Below, piece by piece: positions 7,736 to 15,907 of a stretch of 20,967 bases of DNA. The notes below the pieces were generated by a model. It was not told the DNA's origin. It made no database searches and saw only the letters and a program-made list of their open reading frames with translations. Within the stretch, counting starts at the first letter, position 1; every line of letters begins with the position of its first letter. The DNA is taken from contig CAYSKJ010000024.1 in the NCBI GenBank assembly GCA_964431655.1, positions 6,279 through 27,245 on the forward strand, written 5' to 3'. The DNA comes from CAYMEV01 sp964431655 [NCBI: uncultured bacterium] (GTDB lineage Bacteria > CAYMEV01). A program made the position numbers and the translations under genes.

Positions 7736-8887
7736 ATGGAGAAAACCCCACCCAAAAGCTTAATAGACAGTGATATCTTTTCTGAGATATTCAAGGGATC
7801 TTCCCAGGGGATTCTGGTAGCCGAGAAAGCCACGGAAAAGATACTCTATGCAAATAAGGCAATCTGCAGTATGCTTGGTTACAGTGAAACAGAACTGCTT
7901 TCCCTGATGCTTATGGATATACATCCGGAAAGCCATGCCGGAGCAGTAAGAATGATGATAGAAAGCCTGCTGAAGGGAAGATACCGTACAGCCAGGCATT
8001 TTCCCCTTAAGATGAAAGACAGAAACCTGTTTTATGCCGACATTGATTCATCCTATATAAAGCATAACGGATCTGAGTATATTGTGGGTTTCTTTTCCGA
8101 TGAAACAGAAAGCTTTAAAAAAGAGCTCCGCGTAAAGGATATGCTCCGGGATATTGAGGCCATATTCAGCAATATACCGTACCCTGTAATGATAACTGAC
8201 GCAGACAATAATATAATAAACTATAATCAGCAGATGAAAAACCTTACAGGGATGGGGAAAAAAACCATAAAGGGCCTGAAATGCTGGGAGGTATTCCACG
8301 GCCGGGAATGCAGTAAACCTCCCTTCGGCTGTCCCTACAGGCATATGCTGGAATCGGGGTCTGTGGAGACAACGGAGATCTACCTGGAAGGTCCTGGGGG
8401 TTATTATCTCGTTTCCTGCACTCCCGTATGCAGTGAATCCGGTAAAGTTGAAAGGGTCATCCATGTGGCAGCTGATATTACCGAGAGAAAAAAGCTGGAG
8501 CTTGAATTAAAAGAGCTGATTGCTGTCCATAAGGAGACTGCCGACACCCTGGAGGCAGTTTTTGACGCCATACCCGATATCCTCGGCATACAGGACACAC
8601 AGCAGAATATAATAAGATACAATAAGGCGGGTTATGAATTCTTAAAAGCAAAGCCCAGGGATGTGAAGGGTAAAAAGTGCTGGGAGCTCATTGAACGGGA
8701 TAAACCCTGCGAAGAATGCGCTACCAGGGAAGCCCTGAAGACGAAAAAACCTGCAAAAATCATCAAGTACCTTGAAAATCAGGGTATCTGGATAGATGCC
8801 AGGTCCTACCCGGTATTTGATGATAAAGGCAATATTATCAGGATACTGGAGCATATCAGGGATATCACCGACAGTATAGGAAAATAA
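7736..8887 (+). CDS. Triple-PAS domain protein without output domain
   Basis: 383 residues made of three PAS modules, at about 12-128, 136-252 and 270-380. Each has the PAS core (for example ILVAEKATEKILYANKAICSMLGYS) and a PAC end; ADITERKKLELELKEL forms a connecting helix near 246-262. No histidine kinase, GGDEF, EAL, HTH or methyl-accepting domain follows: the protein ends right after the third PAC motif (HIRDITDSIGK). PAS2 has Cys183, Cys192 and Cys199; PAS3 has Cys315, Cys325 and Cys328. This pattern recurs in PAS domains of anaerobes and could bind a metal, a cluster or a redox signal. The start at 7736 has only a weak ribosome binding site. The protein could be a sensory adaptor for a partner encoded elsewhere, or the remnant of a longer sensor kinase. 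It is followed after 33 bases by the PAP2 gene in the same frame. Confidence 0.85.
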   Translation: MEKTPPKSLIDSDIFSEIFKGSSQGILVAEKATEKILYANKAICSMLGYSETELLSLMLMDIHPESHAGAVRMMIESLLKGRYRTARHFPLKMKDRNLFYADIDSSYIKHNGSEYIVGFFSDETESFKKELRVKDMLRDIEAIFSNIPYPVMITDADNNIINYNQQMKNLTGMGKKTIKGLKCWEVFHGRECSKPPFGCPYRHMLESGSVETTEIYLEGPGGYYLVSCTPVCSESGKVERVIHVAADITERKKLELELKELIAVHKETADTLEAVFDAIPDILGIQDTQQNIIRYNKAGYEFLKAKPRDVKGKKCWELIERDKPCEECATREALKTKKPAKIIKYLENQGIWIDARSYPVFDDKGNIIRILEHIRDITDSIGK

Positions 8888-8920
8888 ATATTTAATGCGC
8901 AGTACAATCAGGCCCAAATA

Positions 8921-9673
8921 GTGGACACCGGAAAAACAGGCATATTAATTAGGGTTACAAAGAGAAAGACAGCAGCTATAATAACTTCAGCCTTTATATT
9001 GCTTTTGCTGTCACTTTTTTTCTGGATGGAGGCCGGTGTGGAAGAAGGCCTGTTCTCAACCCATAATTTTGTCTATCGCAGTAACCAGGTTTATCGGGTT
9101 TTCAAAGCAATAACTGACTACGGTATGAGTCTTATAGCTTTTATTTATACCCTGCTGCTTGTTTTGTCCCTGTACAGGCCGGAACTTAATCCTAACCTGA
9201 AATTATTTGTATATGTTCTTTTCTGTTTTGCTTTTGCGGGGATATCTGGAGACCTGCTTAAGGAGCTGATAGGGCGTGCAAGGCCTGCTGAAATATTGTG
9301 TGACCGCATTATAGGTATCCCTTTGAGCAATTCTCCCTCCTTTCCTTCGGGGCATACCATAAAGGCTATGGCTATGGCTTTGCCTTTTGTAATATTTGGT
9401 TCATCCAGGCATTTGACAAATTTATCAGCAAAACTTATCCTTCTTTTGGCCGGGCTATCTGTTGCCTATTCCAGAATAGCCCTTTGGAGGCATTATTTGA
9501 GTGATGTTCTGGGCGGAATTGCCATAGCCCTGGTTTTTACTGCGGTCATGCCTTATATAGTCAACAGGTTTTATATTAATAGAAAGATGAATGAAGAAAA
9601 GCTTCTTTTATTGAGCAAACGCCTGGTATTTGTTTTTACCGGGCTTACAATCCTCCTTTTTTTCATGGGCTGA
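8921..9673 (+). CDS. PAP2-family membrane phosphatase
   Basis: 250-residue integral membrane protein of the PAP2 (type 2 phosphatidic acid phosphatase) family, which removes phosphate from lipid phosphates such as undecaprenyl pyrophosphate or phosphatidate at the outer face of the membrane. All three family motifs are present: KELIGRARP (K-x6-RP), FPSGH (PSGH) and SRIALWRHYLSD (SR-x5-H-x3-D), giving the catalytic His pair and Asp. About six hydrophobic spans are visible, the first near residues 16-32. The start is a GTG with no clear ribosome binding site. It sits 33 bases after, and in frame with, the stop of the PAS gene, so coupling to that gene or a start further downstream are both possible. 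The substrate cannot be told from sequence. Confidence 0.86.
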   Translation: MDTGKTGILIRVTKRKTAAIITSAFILLLLSLFFWMEAGVEEGLFSTHNFVYRSNQVYRVFKAITDYGMSLIAFIYTLLLVLSLYRPELNPNLKLFVYVLFCFAFAGISGDLLKELIGRARPAEILCDRIIGIPLSNSPSFPSGHTIKAMAMALPFVIFGSSRHLTNLSAKLILLLAGLSVAYSRIALWRHYLSDVLGGIAIALVFTAVMPYIVNRFYINRKMNEEKLLLLSKRLVFVFTGLTILLFFMG

Positions 9674-9749
9674 GATATCGGAAAAATTTATCCTCTTTAA
9701 TAAATTCTATAGAGCTATGTGATTAACAAAGACAGATTATCCGATAAAA

Positions 9750-10580
9750 TCAAATCATAATTACAAGGCTGGCTGCCATGACAATCATGCCCAGGACCAG
9801 CCCATAGATGGAAAGGTGGTGCTCTCCGTACTCCTGAGCGGAAGGAAGCAGTTCATCCAGGGATATGAATACCATTATCCCGGCTACAGCGGAAAACATT
9901 ATGCCGAAGATTATGTCGCTCATAAAGGGAAGAAGGATTAGAAAGCCGATGATGGCGCCCAAAGGCTCGGCCATTCCTGAAAGGAATGAAAAATAAAAGG
10001 CCCTTTTCCTGTTTCCCGTTGCATAGTATATGGGTACGGACACTGCGATTCCTTCCGGTATATTGTGTATGGCTATGGCAATGGCTATGGTTATGCCCAG
10101 GGCAGGGTCCCTGACAGCAACAAGGAAAGTGGCAAGCCCTTCCGGGAAGTTGTGCACGGCTATGGCAAGGGCTGTGAAGATGCCTACCCTGTGAAGCCTG
10201 TGCCCTGCACCAGTTAAAGCCGGACCTGATTTCAGCTCCTTTATTTCAGAGACAGCAGGCAGTTCATGCGGGTTTTCAAAGGAGGGGATGAGTTTATCAA
10301 TCAGGGCTATGAAGAGCATTCCCAGAAAGAAGGACAATACTGTCATGTAGTTCCCGTGCTTTTCTCCCAGTGTACTGGTAAGGGTCTCAAGAGCCTTGGG
10401 GAATATCTCAACAAAGGATACGTAAATCATCACCCCTGCGGAAAATCCCAGACTGAAGGAGAGAAATTTTATATTCGTCCTTCTGGCAAAGACAGCTATA
10501 AAGCTCCCTATACCTGTGGAAAGGCCCGCAAGCATGGTTATGGAAAAGGCAAAAAGGACATCCTGTATTGAAAAATCCAT
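9750..10580 (-). CDS. ZIP-family divalent metal transporter (ZupT-like)
   Basis: 276-residue ZIP transporter that imports zinc or other divalent metals. It has eight hydrophobic segments and the two family-defining metal-site motifs in adjacent membrane helices: HNFPEG at 143-148 and HNIPEG at 172-177. The loop between spans 3 and 4 (about 100-132) is hydrophilic and carries several His and Glu residues, as usual for metal-binding loops. The length matches the bacterial ZupT/GufA group. The start at 10580 has a weak ribosome binding site. Upstream on the same strand a TATAAT can be read within TTGATATAATCC, with only a poor -35. It is separated from the nucleotidyltransferase pair by about 90 bases and converges with the PAP2 gene. 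Family assignment is sure; metal preference is not. Confidence 0.9.
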   Translation of the reverse strand: MDFSIQDVLFAFSITMLAGLSTGIGSFIAVFARRTNIKFLSFSLGFSAGVMIYVSFVEIFPKALETLTSTLGEKHGNYMTVLSFFLGMLFIALIDKLIPSFENPHELPAVSEIKELKSGPALTGAGHRLHRVGIFTALAIAVHNFPEGLATFLVAVRDPALGITIAIAIAIHNIPEGIAVSVPIYYATGNRKRAFYFSFLSGMAEPLGAIIGFLILLPFMSDIIFGIMFSAVAGIMVFISLDELLPSAQEYGEHHLSIYGLVLGMIVMAASLVIMI

Positions 10581-10671
10581 TGGATAATTATATTAAAAGG
10601 CTGGATTATATCAAATAAATAAAGCAGTATAAAACCTAAGCAGGCAATTCATTCTTTTTTTTTACAGGCTG

Positions 10672-10902
10672 TTATTTACCGGATCCCTTATTTCTCATGG
10701 ACATGAAAAGCCTCTGCATTTCAACCAGTCCGCTGGTATTAATGCTTCTTAAGTTTAATGCTCCTATTTCAAGAAGAGCATCAACAATCCGCCAGTCGTA
10801 TTCTGAATCTGAAAGCTCTGCATCTTTAATCTTGCGGAGTTCCCGTGCAGTAATTTCCCATTGCATTACAAGTGCTTTCTTCTGCTTTTCTGTAAGAATC
10901 AT
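10672..10902 (-). CDS. Small helical protein paired with nucleotidyltransferase
   Basis: 76-residue hydrophilic protein, predicted mostly alpha-helical from its run of charged heptad-like segments (EKQKKALVMQWEITARELRK). No known domain is recognised, and no helix-turn-helix or membrane span is seen. Its ATG overlaps the stop of the nucleotidyltransferase gene (ATGA), so the two are translationally coupled and probably function together. The base composition is richer in A+T than the surrounding operons, as it is for its partner. By analogy with two-gene toxin-antitoxin modules that contain a nucleotidyltransferase it may be the cognate partner, but its role is inference from position only. 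Confidence 0.65.
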   Translation of the reverse strand: MILTEKQKKALVMQWEITARELRKIKDAELSDSEYDWRIVDALLEIGALNLRSINTSGLVEMQRLFMSMRNKGSGK

Positions 10903-11459
10903 TTTATTTTCAGTAACCTTTGAGCATTATAGTATATTTCCGGTTCTTCTTTCAAATCACTCAGTTCTTTTAAATGTTTTAGTATATATTTTGTATCAAG
11001 TTTGTTTTTCTGTTTTTGTGCAATTCCTGAAGCGTCAAGCCAGTCCTTCGGCCTTGAGGCAAAGGCTTTCATTATGAAAAGATCCTCTGATGAACAGATA
11101 TTAAGTATAACTCCGGGCATAAACTCAAACTCTACTGATCTTGATATCATATTTTCCTCAAAAGGGAGTGCTCCAAAGGAAATATCAATCGGAACCCCTT
11201 CCGATGACTGTACTAAGAGGACCCTGTAATTGATGGCAAACTGCAGGGCATCTTCTATTCTTGACTGAAAGGATGAGAGTATTTTTTCTGCGAAATAATG
11301 CTCGTTTCCAATTCCTGTAAGAATCGTCAGATCAACATCCTGAGTAGTTCTTGGTTCTCCCCAGCACTGGTTTGCAAGGCCTCCTATAATACAGAAAGGC
11401 CATTCCTCATTTTTCAAATAGTTGCTAATCTCAATTGCAGCTTTAAATATCAGGTTCAT
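10899..11459 (-). CDS. Nucleotidyltransferase-fold protein (AbiEii/DUF6036-like)
   Basis: 186 residues with the polymerase-beta-like nucleotidyltransferase signature: IIGGLANQ (Gly26-Gly27), then RTTQDVDL with Asp41 and Asp43 as metal ligands, and a third acidic residue, Asp92, in PIDISF. A conserved KAFASRPKDWLD segment near 130-141 resembles the K-x-x-A-x-R-x-x-D-x-x-D helix seen in AbiEii/MenA-type and DUF6036 enzymes, which transfer nucleotides to tRNA or protein. AAGGTGG precedes the ATG, with a good promoter further upstream. It is co-translated with a 76-residue partner. It could be a toxin-antitoxin or abortive-infection component, or a lone antibiotic-type nucleotidyltransferase. The A+T-rich composition suggests horizontal acquisition. 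The fold call is fairly confident; toxicity is inference. Confidence 0.8.
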   Translation of the reverse strand: MNLIFKAAIEISNYLKNEEWPFCIIGGLANQCWGEPRTTQDVDLTILTGIGNEHYFAEKILSSFQSRIEDALQFAINYRVLLVQSSEGVPIDISFGALPFEENMISRSVEFEFMPGVILNICSSEDLFIMKAFASRPKDWLDASGIAQKQKNKLDTKYILKHLKELSDLKEEPEIYYNAQRLLKIK

Positions 11460-11489
11460 TAAAAGACCACCTTAGAAAACAATACAATA

Positions 11490-11517
11490 ATTTTACACTA
11501 AAATGGAGGTTTGTAAA
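11490..11517 (-). promoter_or_regulatory. Promoter of the nucleotidyltransferase pair
   Basis: On the minus strand TTTACA (complement of 11512-11517) and TAAAAT (complement of 11490-11495) are separated by 16 bases, each one base off the sigma-70 consensus. The predicted start would lie about 25 bases upstream of the ATG at 11459, leaving just enough room for the AAGGTGG ribosome binding site. Confidence 0.6.
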
Positions 11518-11663
11518 GAAATGATGGTAAATCAGTTCCAGGTACAGCAGACAGATTGAGTTTTAATCTAAAAAAACTCCACATCAGGCTCTGAATGATA
11601 ATGCTTGACAAAACATTTGTATTTTATCATCTTCATGGATAATTTTATATTAGAAGTGAGTAA

Positions 11664-13037
11664 TTGAGATATTTATTTGTTTTAATATACTTTCTGGTAA
11701 TGCTCATTGTGGGTGTTGTCTCTATTTTCCGCATAAAGGGGAATGATGACTTTTTTATTGGGGGAAGAAGGGCCGGCAGTCTAATCATAGCAGGGAGCCT
11801 TACAGCCACCATCCTGGGCAGTTCGGCAGTGCTGGGGACTGCAAACATGGCTTATGATACGGGTTTTTCAGCAATGTGGTGGCTTTTGTGCGCATTTATA
11901 GGGCTTTTAATACTGGTTCCCCTGTCTGTCAGGGTCAGGAGATATGGCAGATATTCCTTTCCTGAGCTTATCGGGCATTTTTACGGAAGGCAGGCCTTTT
12001 TTATATCCTCAGTGATAATACCTGTGGCATGGATAGGGGTTATATCAGCCCAGGTAACAGGTTCGGCAAAGGTTCTCAACAGCTTTCTGGGCATGGATTA
12101 TGGCCTCGGAGTGGTGCTATCCGGGTTTCTATTTATGGTTTATACCTTCGCCGGGGGGCAGGTGGCAATTTTAAAGACAGATATAATACAGGCCTTTATC
12201 ATAATTACAGGTATTCTATACCTCTTTGTGCATATATTTTTCTTCGGCCAGGGAAATGCCCTGGAGGGTCTTGGGCAGAGCTTCCCATTTAGTGAAGGCT
12301 TCGGATGGTTTGAGCTCGCCGTGCTTCTGCTTACCCTTTCCACCACCTATTTTGTGGGGCCTGATATATACTCCAGGCTATTTTGCGCAAGGGATGAGAG
12401 GGCAGCCAGGACAGCGGTTGTAATAACAGCTCTGGCTGTGCTTGTCATGGCGTTTGTGATTGTATATACAGGGGTGTATGCCTGCACTATAATGGATATT
12501 GACACGAAAAGCAGGACTGTGCTGGTGGACCTTTCCATGGTCATCCTGCCTGAATGGGCTATAGGGCTCATGACTGCGGCACTGCTTTCAGCCATCATGA
12601 GTTCGGCGGACACTACCCTGCTTACCGCATCCACCATTATCAGCGAGATATTCTGCCTGAAAGACAGGGGCAGGTTTATTGTCCTGACCAGGGTGTTTAT
12701 AATCCTTCTGGGCCTGGTAAGCATATTCTTCGCCCTTTATGTCAGGAATATAATATCAAGCCTCCTTACAGCCCTCACCATTTTTTCAGGAAGCTTTGTT
12801 ATCCCTTCGGTTGCAGGGTTATTGGGCTACAGGGCAGGAAGGTCAAGGGTAGGCCGGGCGATAATCCTGGGCGGAATTACCGCACTGGCCGGCAGGGTGA
12901 TTCAGATGAGCGGTATGGGCAATACAGGGGATATCATAGTTATATCGGCCTTTTTGATGAATGCTCTTATTTTATTTTTTCCAGGCAGGAATATAAATTA
13001 TAATGAACATAAGACAGAGCAAAATCGTAGTACATAG
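11664..13037 (+). CDS. Sodium:solute symporter family transporter
   Basis: 457-residue polytopic membrane protein of the sodium:solute symporter (SSS, PutP/PanF-like) family, coupling Na+ influx to uptake of an unknown small solute. Hydrophobic spans run throughout, about 12-13 in number. Family signatures include the early FFIGGRRAGSLIIAGSLTATILGSS-type region (residues about 31-52), GTANMAYDTGFSAMWW, and YFVGPDIYSRLFCARDE near 230-245; a late SAIMSSADTTLLTAST helix carries the Ser/Thr residues that line the second Na+ site in this family. The start is taken as TTG 11664, because the strongly hydrophobic first span begins at once and a stop lies just upstream. The ribosome binding site is poor. 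It is followed by the SppA gene 47 bases on. The substrate is not predictable. Confidence 0.87.
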   Translation: MRYLFVLIYFLVMLIVGVVSIFRIKGNDDFFIGGRRAGSLIIAGSLTATILGSSAVLGTANMAYDTGFSAMWWLLCAFIGLLILVPLSVRVRRYGRYSFPELIGHFYGRQAFFISSVIIPVAWIGVISAQVTGSAKVLNSFLGMDYGLGVVLSGFLFMVYTFAGGQVAILKTDIIQAFIIITGILYLFVHIFFFGQGNALEGLGQSFPFSEGFGWFELAVLLLTLSTTYFVGPDIYSRLFCARDERAARTAVVITALAVLVMAFVIVYTGVYACTIMDIDTKSRTVLVDLSMVILPEWAIGLMTAALLSAIMSSADTTLLTASTIISEIFCLKDRGRFIVLTRVFIILLGLVSIFFALYVRNIISSLLTALTIFSGSFVIPSVAGLLGYRAGRSRVGRAIILGGITALAGRVIQMSGMGNTGDIIVISAFLMNALILFFPGRNINYNEHKTEQNRST

Positions 13038-13084
13038 AAAATTTGCATTGAATTTTATAAATTAAAACGAGAGGTGGTTTTTTT

Positions 13085-14872
13085 ATGGCAAACAAATCAA
13101 ACAGGGGAGGGTGCTTAAGGCAGTTTTTCATAACACTGCTTGTTCTTGTCCTGTTACTGGCAGGCATTGTTATCGGGGCATCCCTTTTCTTTTCAAGCAT
13201 GGGTTCAAAGCCCAAAATTACATCCAATACCTACCTTACATGGAATATAAAGATGCTTCCTGAGTACAAAGAGACCCAGATGTTCCAGCTTTCCAAGCCA
13301 TTAAGCATGGATGTGGTAAAGGCAGTACTTGAATCAGCCAGGGATGATGACAGGGTACTGGGCCTGGTTATTGACTTTTCCAACCAGGCTATTCCGGGCT
13401 CAAGCATTGAGGAAATACGGGAAATGATAATAGATTTCAAAAGCAAGGGTAAAAAGATATATGCCTATGCTGATAATTATGTCCTTGGCAATTACAGGCT
13501 TGCCTCCCTTGCCGACAGGATATTCATGGCAGACACTGATAACTGCAATGTCTCTTTTATTGGCTATGCTGTCTACCAGCCTTATATGAAGGATATGCTG
13601 GACAAGCTGGGGATAAAGATGCAGGTTCTTCACCAGGGTGAATACAAGGGTGCAGGGGAGAATCTCTCCAGGACCGATATGAGCGATGCAGTGGAGGAGG
13701 ATTACAAGAGGCTTTTCGGCAGTATATTCGATATCAGGGTAAGCGACATAGCTGAAAACAGGAATCTGGACAAATCGGAATTTGAAAGGGATATTCTATC
13801 CGGAAAATATGCAGTAATGACTGCCAGGGAGGCCCTGGAGGCAGGTTTTGTCGATGAGCTGTGCTATTACAGGAATATAAAGAACACCATAAATGACGGC
13901 AAAAAGCTGAATATGGTCAGCATATCCTCTTATACTCCAAAGTTCAAAAAGGCAGAAAAGAAGATAGCTGTGGTCTATGCCGACGGTGAAATCAGGACTG
14001 GCAGCAGCGGGAATAATTTTTCACCCTGGGGCGGTTTTACCAAGGTTCTGGGAAGTGATACGGTAGTAAAGCAGTTTACCGATATACTTGAGGATGACTC
14101 CATCAAAGGCGTAGTATTCAGGGTTGACAGCCCGGGCGGAAGTGCTCTCGCATCCCAGCTCATGTATGACGCCATCAAGGAAGTCAATGCAAAGAAGCCC
14201 GTTATTGTCAGCATGTCTTCGGTTGCGGCTTCAGGAGGCTATTATATATCCATGGCCAGCAGGAAGATAGTGGTCCAGCCCAGTACTATTACCGGTTCCA
14301 TCGGTGTAGTGTCAGTAATCCCTGACATGTCGGAGGCCTTCAAGAAGCTGGGCATTAATATGTCCGGATTCCATGTGGGCAAATACTCCGATTTCGGTTC
14401 CACCGACAGGGCACTTAATGATGAAGAGAAGGAATTATTCGACAGGATTTTGGGCAATATATATACAGAGTTTAAGACGAGGGTATCGGAAAATAGAGGC
14501 ATACCCATGGATGAGCTGGAAGAATATGCAAGGGGCAGGGTATATACCGGCCTTCAGGCCATAGAAGTCGGACTGGCTGATGAGGTCGGCGGAATACCCA
14601 AGGCCATAGAGCTGCTCAAGGCGGAACTGGGTATGTCAGCTGATGAAGAGGTTTTTACAGTCCAGTATCCAAAGGAAAAGACCTTCTTTGAGATGCTTTC
14701 GGAGGGTGATTTTATGTCCAGCATTATGGGCCGGAAATCATGGGCAGGAGGCCTGGAACCCTACGGTACTCTGGCAGAGGGTATCGCCACATGGATTGAA
14801 AGGGCATTCTACTATAACAGGGCTAATAACCCTCTTATGCTCTATACAGAATATATTCCCGAAGAAATATAA
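13085..14872 (+). CDS. sppA: Signal peptide peptidase SppA, long (67K) form
   Basis: 595-residue membrane-anchored serine protease of family S49. It has a single N-terminal membrane anchor at about 13-37 and two S49 repeats. The catalytic Lys candidate is Lys188 in GEYKGAGE of the first repeat. The nucleophile is Ser383 in VAASGGYY of the second, which is preceded by VDSPGGSALAS. The spacing of 195 residues matches the Lys209/Ser409 dyad of Escherichia coli SppA. The enzyme degrades cleaved signal peptides left in the membrane and acts on the outer face. The length fits the long form rather than the roughly 36-kDa single-repeat form common in Bacillus. GAGAGGTGG at 13070-13078 precedes the ATG. 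A shared hairpin terminator follows. Assignment is confident. Confidence 0.93.
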   Translation: MANKSNRGGCLRQFFITLLVLVLLLAGIVIGASLFFSSMGSKPKITSNTYLTWNIKMLPEYKETQMFQLSKPLSMDVVKAVLESARDDDRVLGLVIDFSNQAIPGSSIEEIREMIIDFKSKGKKIYAYADNYVLGNYRLASLADRIFMADTDNCNVSFIGYAVYQPYMKDMLDKLGIKMQVLHQGEYKGAGENLSRTDMSDAVEEDYKRLFGSIFDIRVSDIAENRNLDKSEFERDILSGKYAVMTAREALEAGFVDELCYYRNIKNTINDGKKLNMVSISSYTPKFKKAEKKIAVVYADGEIRTGSSGNNFSPWGGFTKVLGSDTVVKQFTDILEDDSIKGVVFRVDSPGGSALASQLMYDAIKEVNAKKPVIVSMSSVAASGGYYISMASRKIVVQPSTITGSIGVVSVIPDMSEAFKKLGINMSGFHVGKYSDFGSTDRALNDEEKELFDRILGNIYTEFKTRVSENRGIPMDELEEYARGRVYTGLQAIEVGLADEVGGIPKAIELLKAELGMSADEEVFTVQYPKEKTFFEMLSEGDFMSSIMGRKSWAGGLEPYGTLAEGIATWIERAFYYNRANNPLMLYTEYIPEEI

Positions 14873-14882
14873 TTAAAATAAA

Positions 14883-14913
14883 AGAAGGATTAGGCTTTAT
14901 GCCTAGTCCTTCT
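14883..14913. terminator. Bidirectional hairpin terminator between sppA and the EamA gene
   Basis: A 13-base stem (14883-14895 with 14901-14913, one G-U pair) closes a 5-base TTTAT loop. Read on the minus strand it is followed by TTTTATTTTAATT, a good U tract. On the plus strand the U tract is short. The EamA stop codon lies inside the stem, so the minus-strand gene ends on its own terminator. Confidence 0.8.
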
Positions 14914-15802
14914 TCAGCATTACATTCCTGCCTTTATAATAAGAAAGTATTATAGCGCCGAAGATAAGAAATATTCCTGCCCCCTGATAGATACTTATGC
15001 TTTCATCAAGAATCAGACGCGCGAGGATTATGGTGCCTACCGGCTCTCCCAGTATGGTTACGGCAATATTGGTGGAGCTTATGTGTCTAAGGGCCCAGTT
15101 GAATGATGTGTGGCCTATGAGCTGGGGAATTAATGCAAGCAGAACCATATATATATAGGAGTTTCTTGAATAACCGGAAAAGGAAGCGCCTGAGGCCAGG
15201 GAGAACAGCAGAAGAAATAGTGCGCAGAAGGAATAAACAAGGGTGATATACTGAATTATCCCCATATTTTTTCTCACCCGGCTTCCTATAATGAGATAGC
15301 CGCTGGCCATGACTGCTCCAGACAGGGCAAGCATATCTCCAAGGACTGAGGGGCTGTTTAAAACGGGCAGGGATTCAAAGCCTGTTTTTGCAAATACCAT
15401 CATCATTGTACCCGCAAGGGATAGGATTATACCCAGGAAAAGATAAACGGAATGCCTTTCCTTAAATATCAGCCATGATAATATGCCAACGAATATGGGA
15501 TTTGTTGTAACAAGAACCACTGAATTTGCAACACTGGTATGTTTCAGAGATGCTATCCAGGACACAAAATGAAGCGAGAGGAAAAGCCCTCCCAGCATGC
15601 ACAGGAAAAGCTGATTTCTGCCTGCTTTTAAAAAATTTTTTTTGAGGATAATGGTATGAAAAAATACCATTATCATGCCTGCAATTGCCATCCTGTAGGT
15701 GGCTATCATCACAGGGGGGACATCTTCGCAGAACCTTATCATTATGGATGCCGTGGAAAGGGCAAAAATTCCGGTAAATAATATTAGTATATTCTTTATC
15801 AT
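14903..15802 (-). CDS. EamA/DMT-family metabolite transporter
   Basis: 299-residue protein with ten hydrophobic spans in two repeated halves of about 140 residues, the drug/metabolite transporter (EamA, RhaT/YdcZ-like) arrangement. The first half has STASIMIRFCEDVPPVMIATYRM and a WIASLKHTSVANSVVLVTTNP segment. The second has LIPQLIGHTSFNWALRHISSTNIAV followed by GEPVGTIILARLILDE, both typical of EamA repeats. Such proteins export amino acids or other metabolites, or import them; the substrate is unknown. A small palindrome (ATAGG-TTTT-CCTAT, 15807-15820) overlaps the ribosome binding region just upstream of the start. The gene is divergent from the alcohol dehydrogenase gene, with 105 bases between them. 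Confidence 0.88.
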   Translation of the reverse strand: MIKNILILFTGIFALSTASIMIRFCEDVPPVMIATYRMAIAGMIMVFFHTIILKKNFLKAGRNQLFLCMLGGLFLSLHFVSWIASLKHTSVANSVVLVTTNPIFVGILSWLIFKERHSVYLFLGIILSLAGTMMMVFAKTGFESLPVLNSPSVLGDMLALSGAVMASGYLIIGSRVRKNMGIIQYITLVYSFCALFLLLFSLASGASFSGYSRNSYIYMVLLALIPQLIGHTSFNWALRHISSTNIAVTILGEPVGTIILARLILDESISIYQGAGIFLIFGAIILSYYKGRNVMLKKD

Positions 15803-15907
15803 ATCAATAGGTTTTCCTATATTATTTTGGATATTTGTCTATAATTTTTAAAGAATTTTCTTAAAATTAAATATAAATGCTGTAAGATAAAAGAAAAAGG
15901 CAAGTTT

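Noticed and set aside
9674-9749. Possible terminator between the convergent PAP2 and ZIP genes
   Set aside because: Only a 7-base all-AT stem (9685-9691 with 9700-9706) and a 7-base TATCGGA/TCCGATA pair 57 bases apart are present. Neither has a GC-rich stem with a U tract.
11558-11579. Inverted repeat GAGTTTT...AAAACTC upstream of the symporter gene
   Set aside because: Short, A+T-rich and without a U tract or a clear promoter relation. It could be chance, so it is not listed as an operator or terminator.
11611-11640. TTGACA upstream of the symporter gene as a promoter -35
   Set aside because: A TATCAT lies only about 14 bases downstream and no -10 is found at 16-18 bases, so the match is not convincing.
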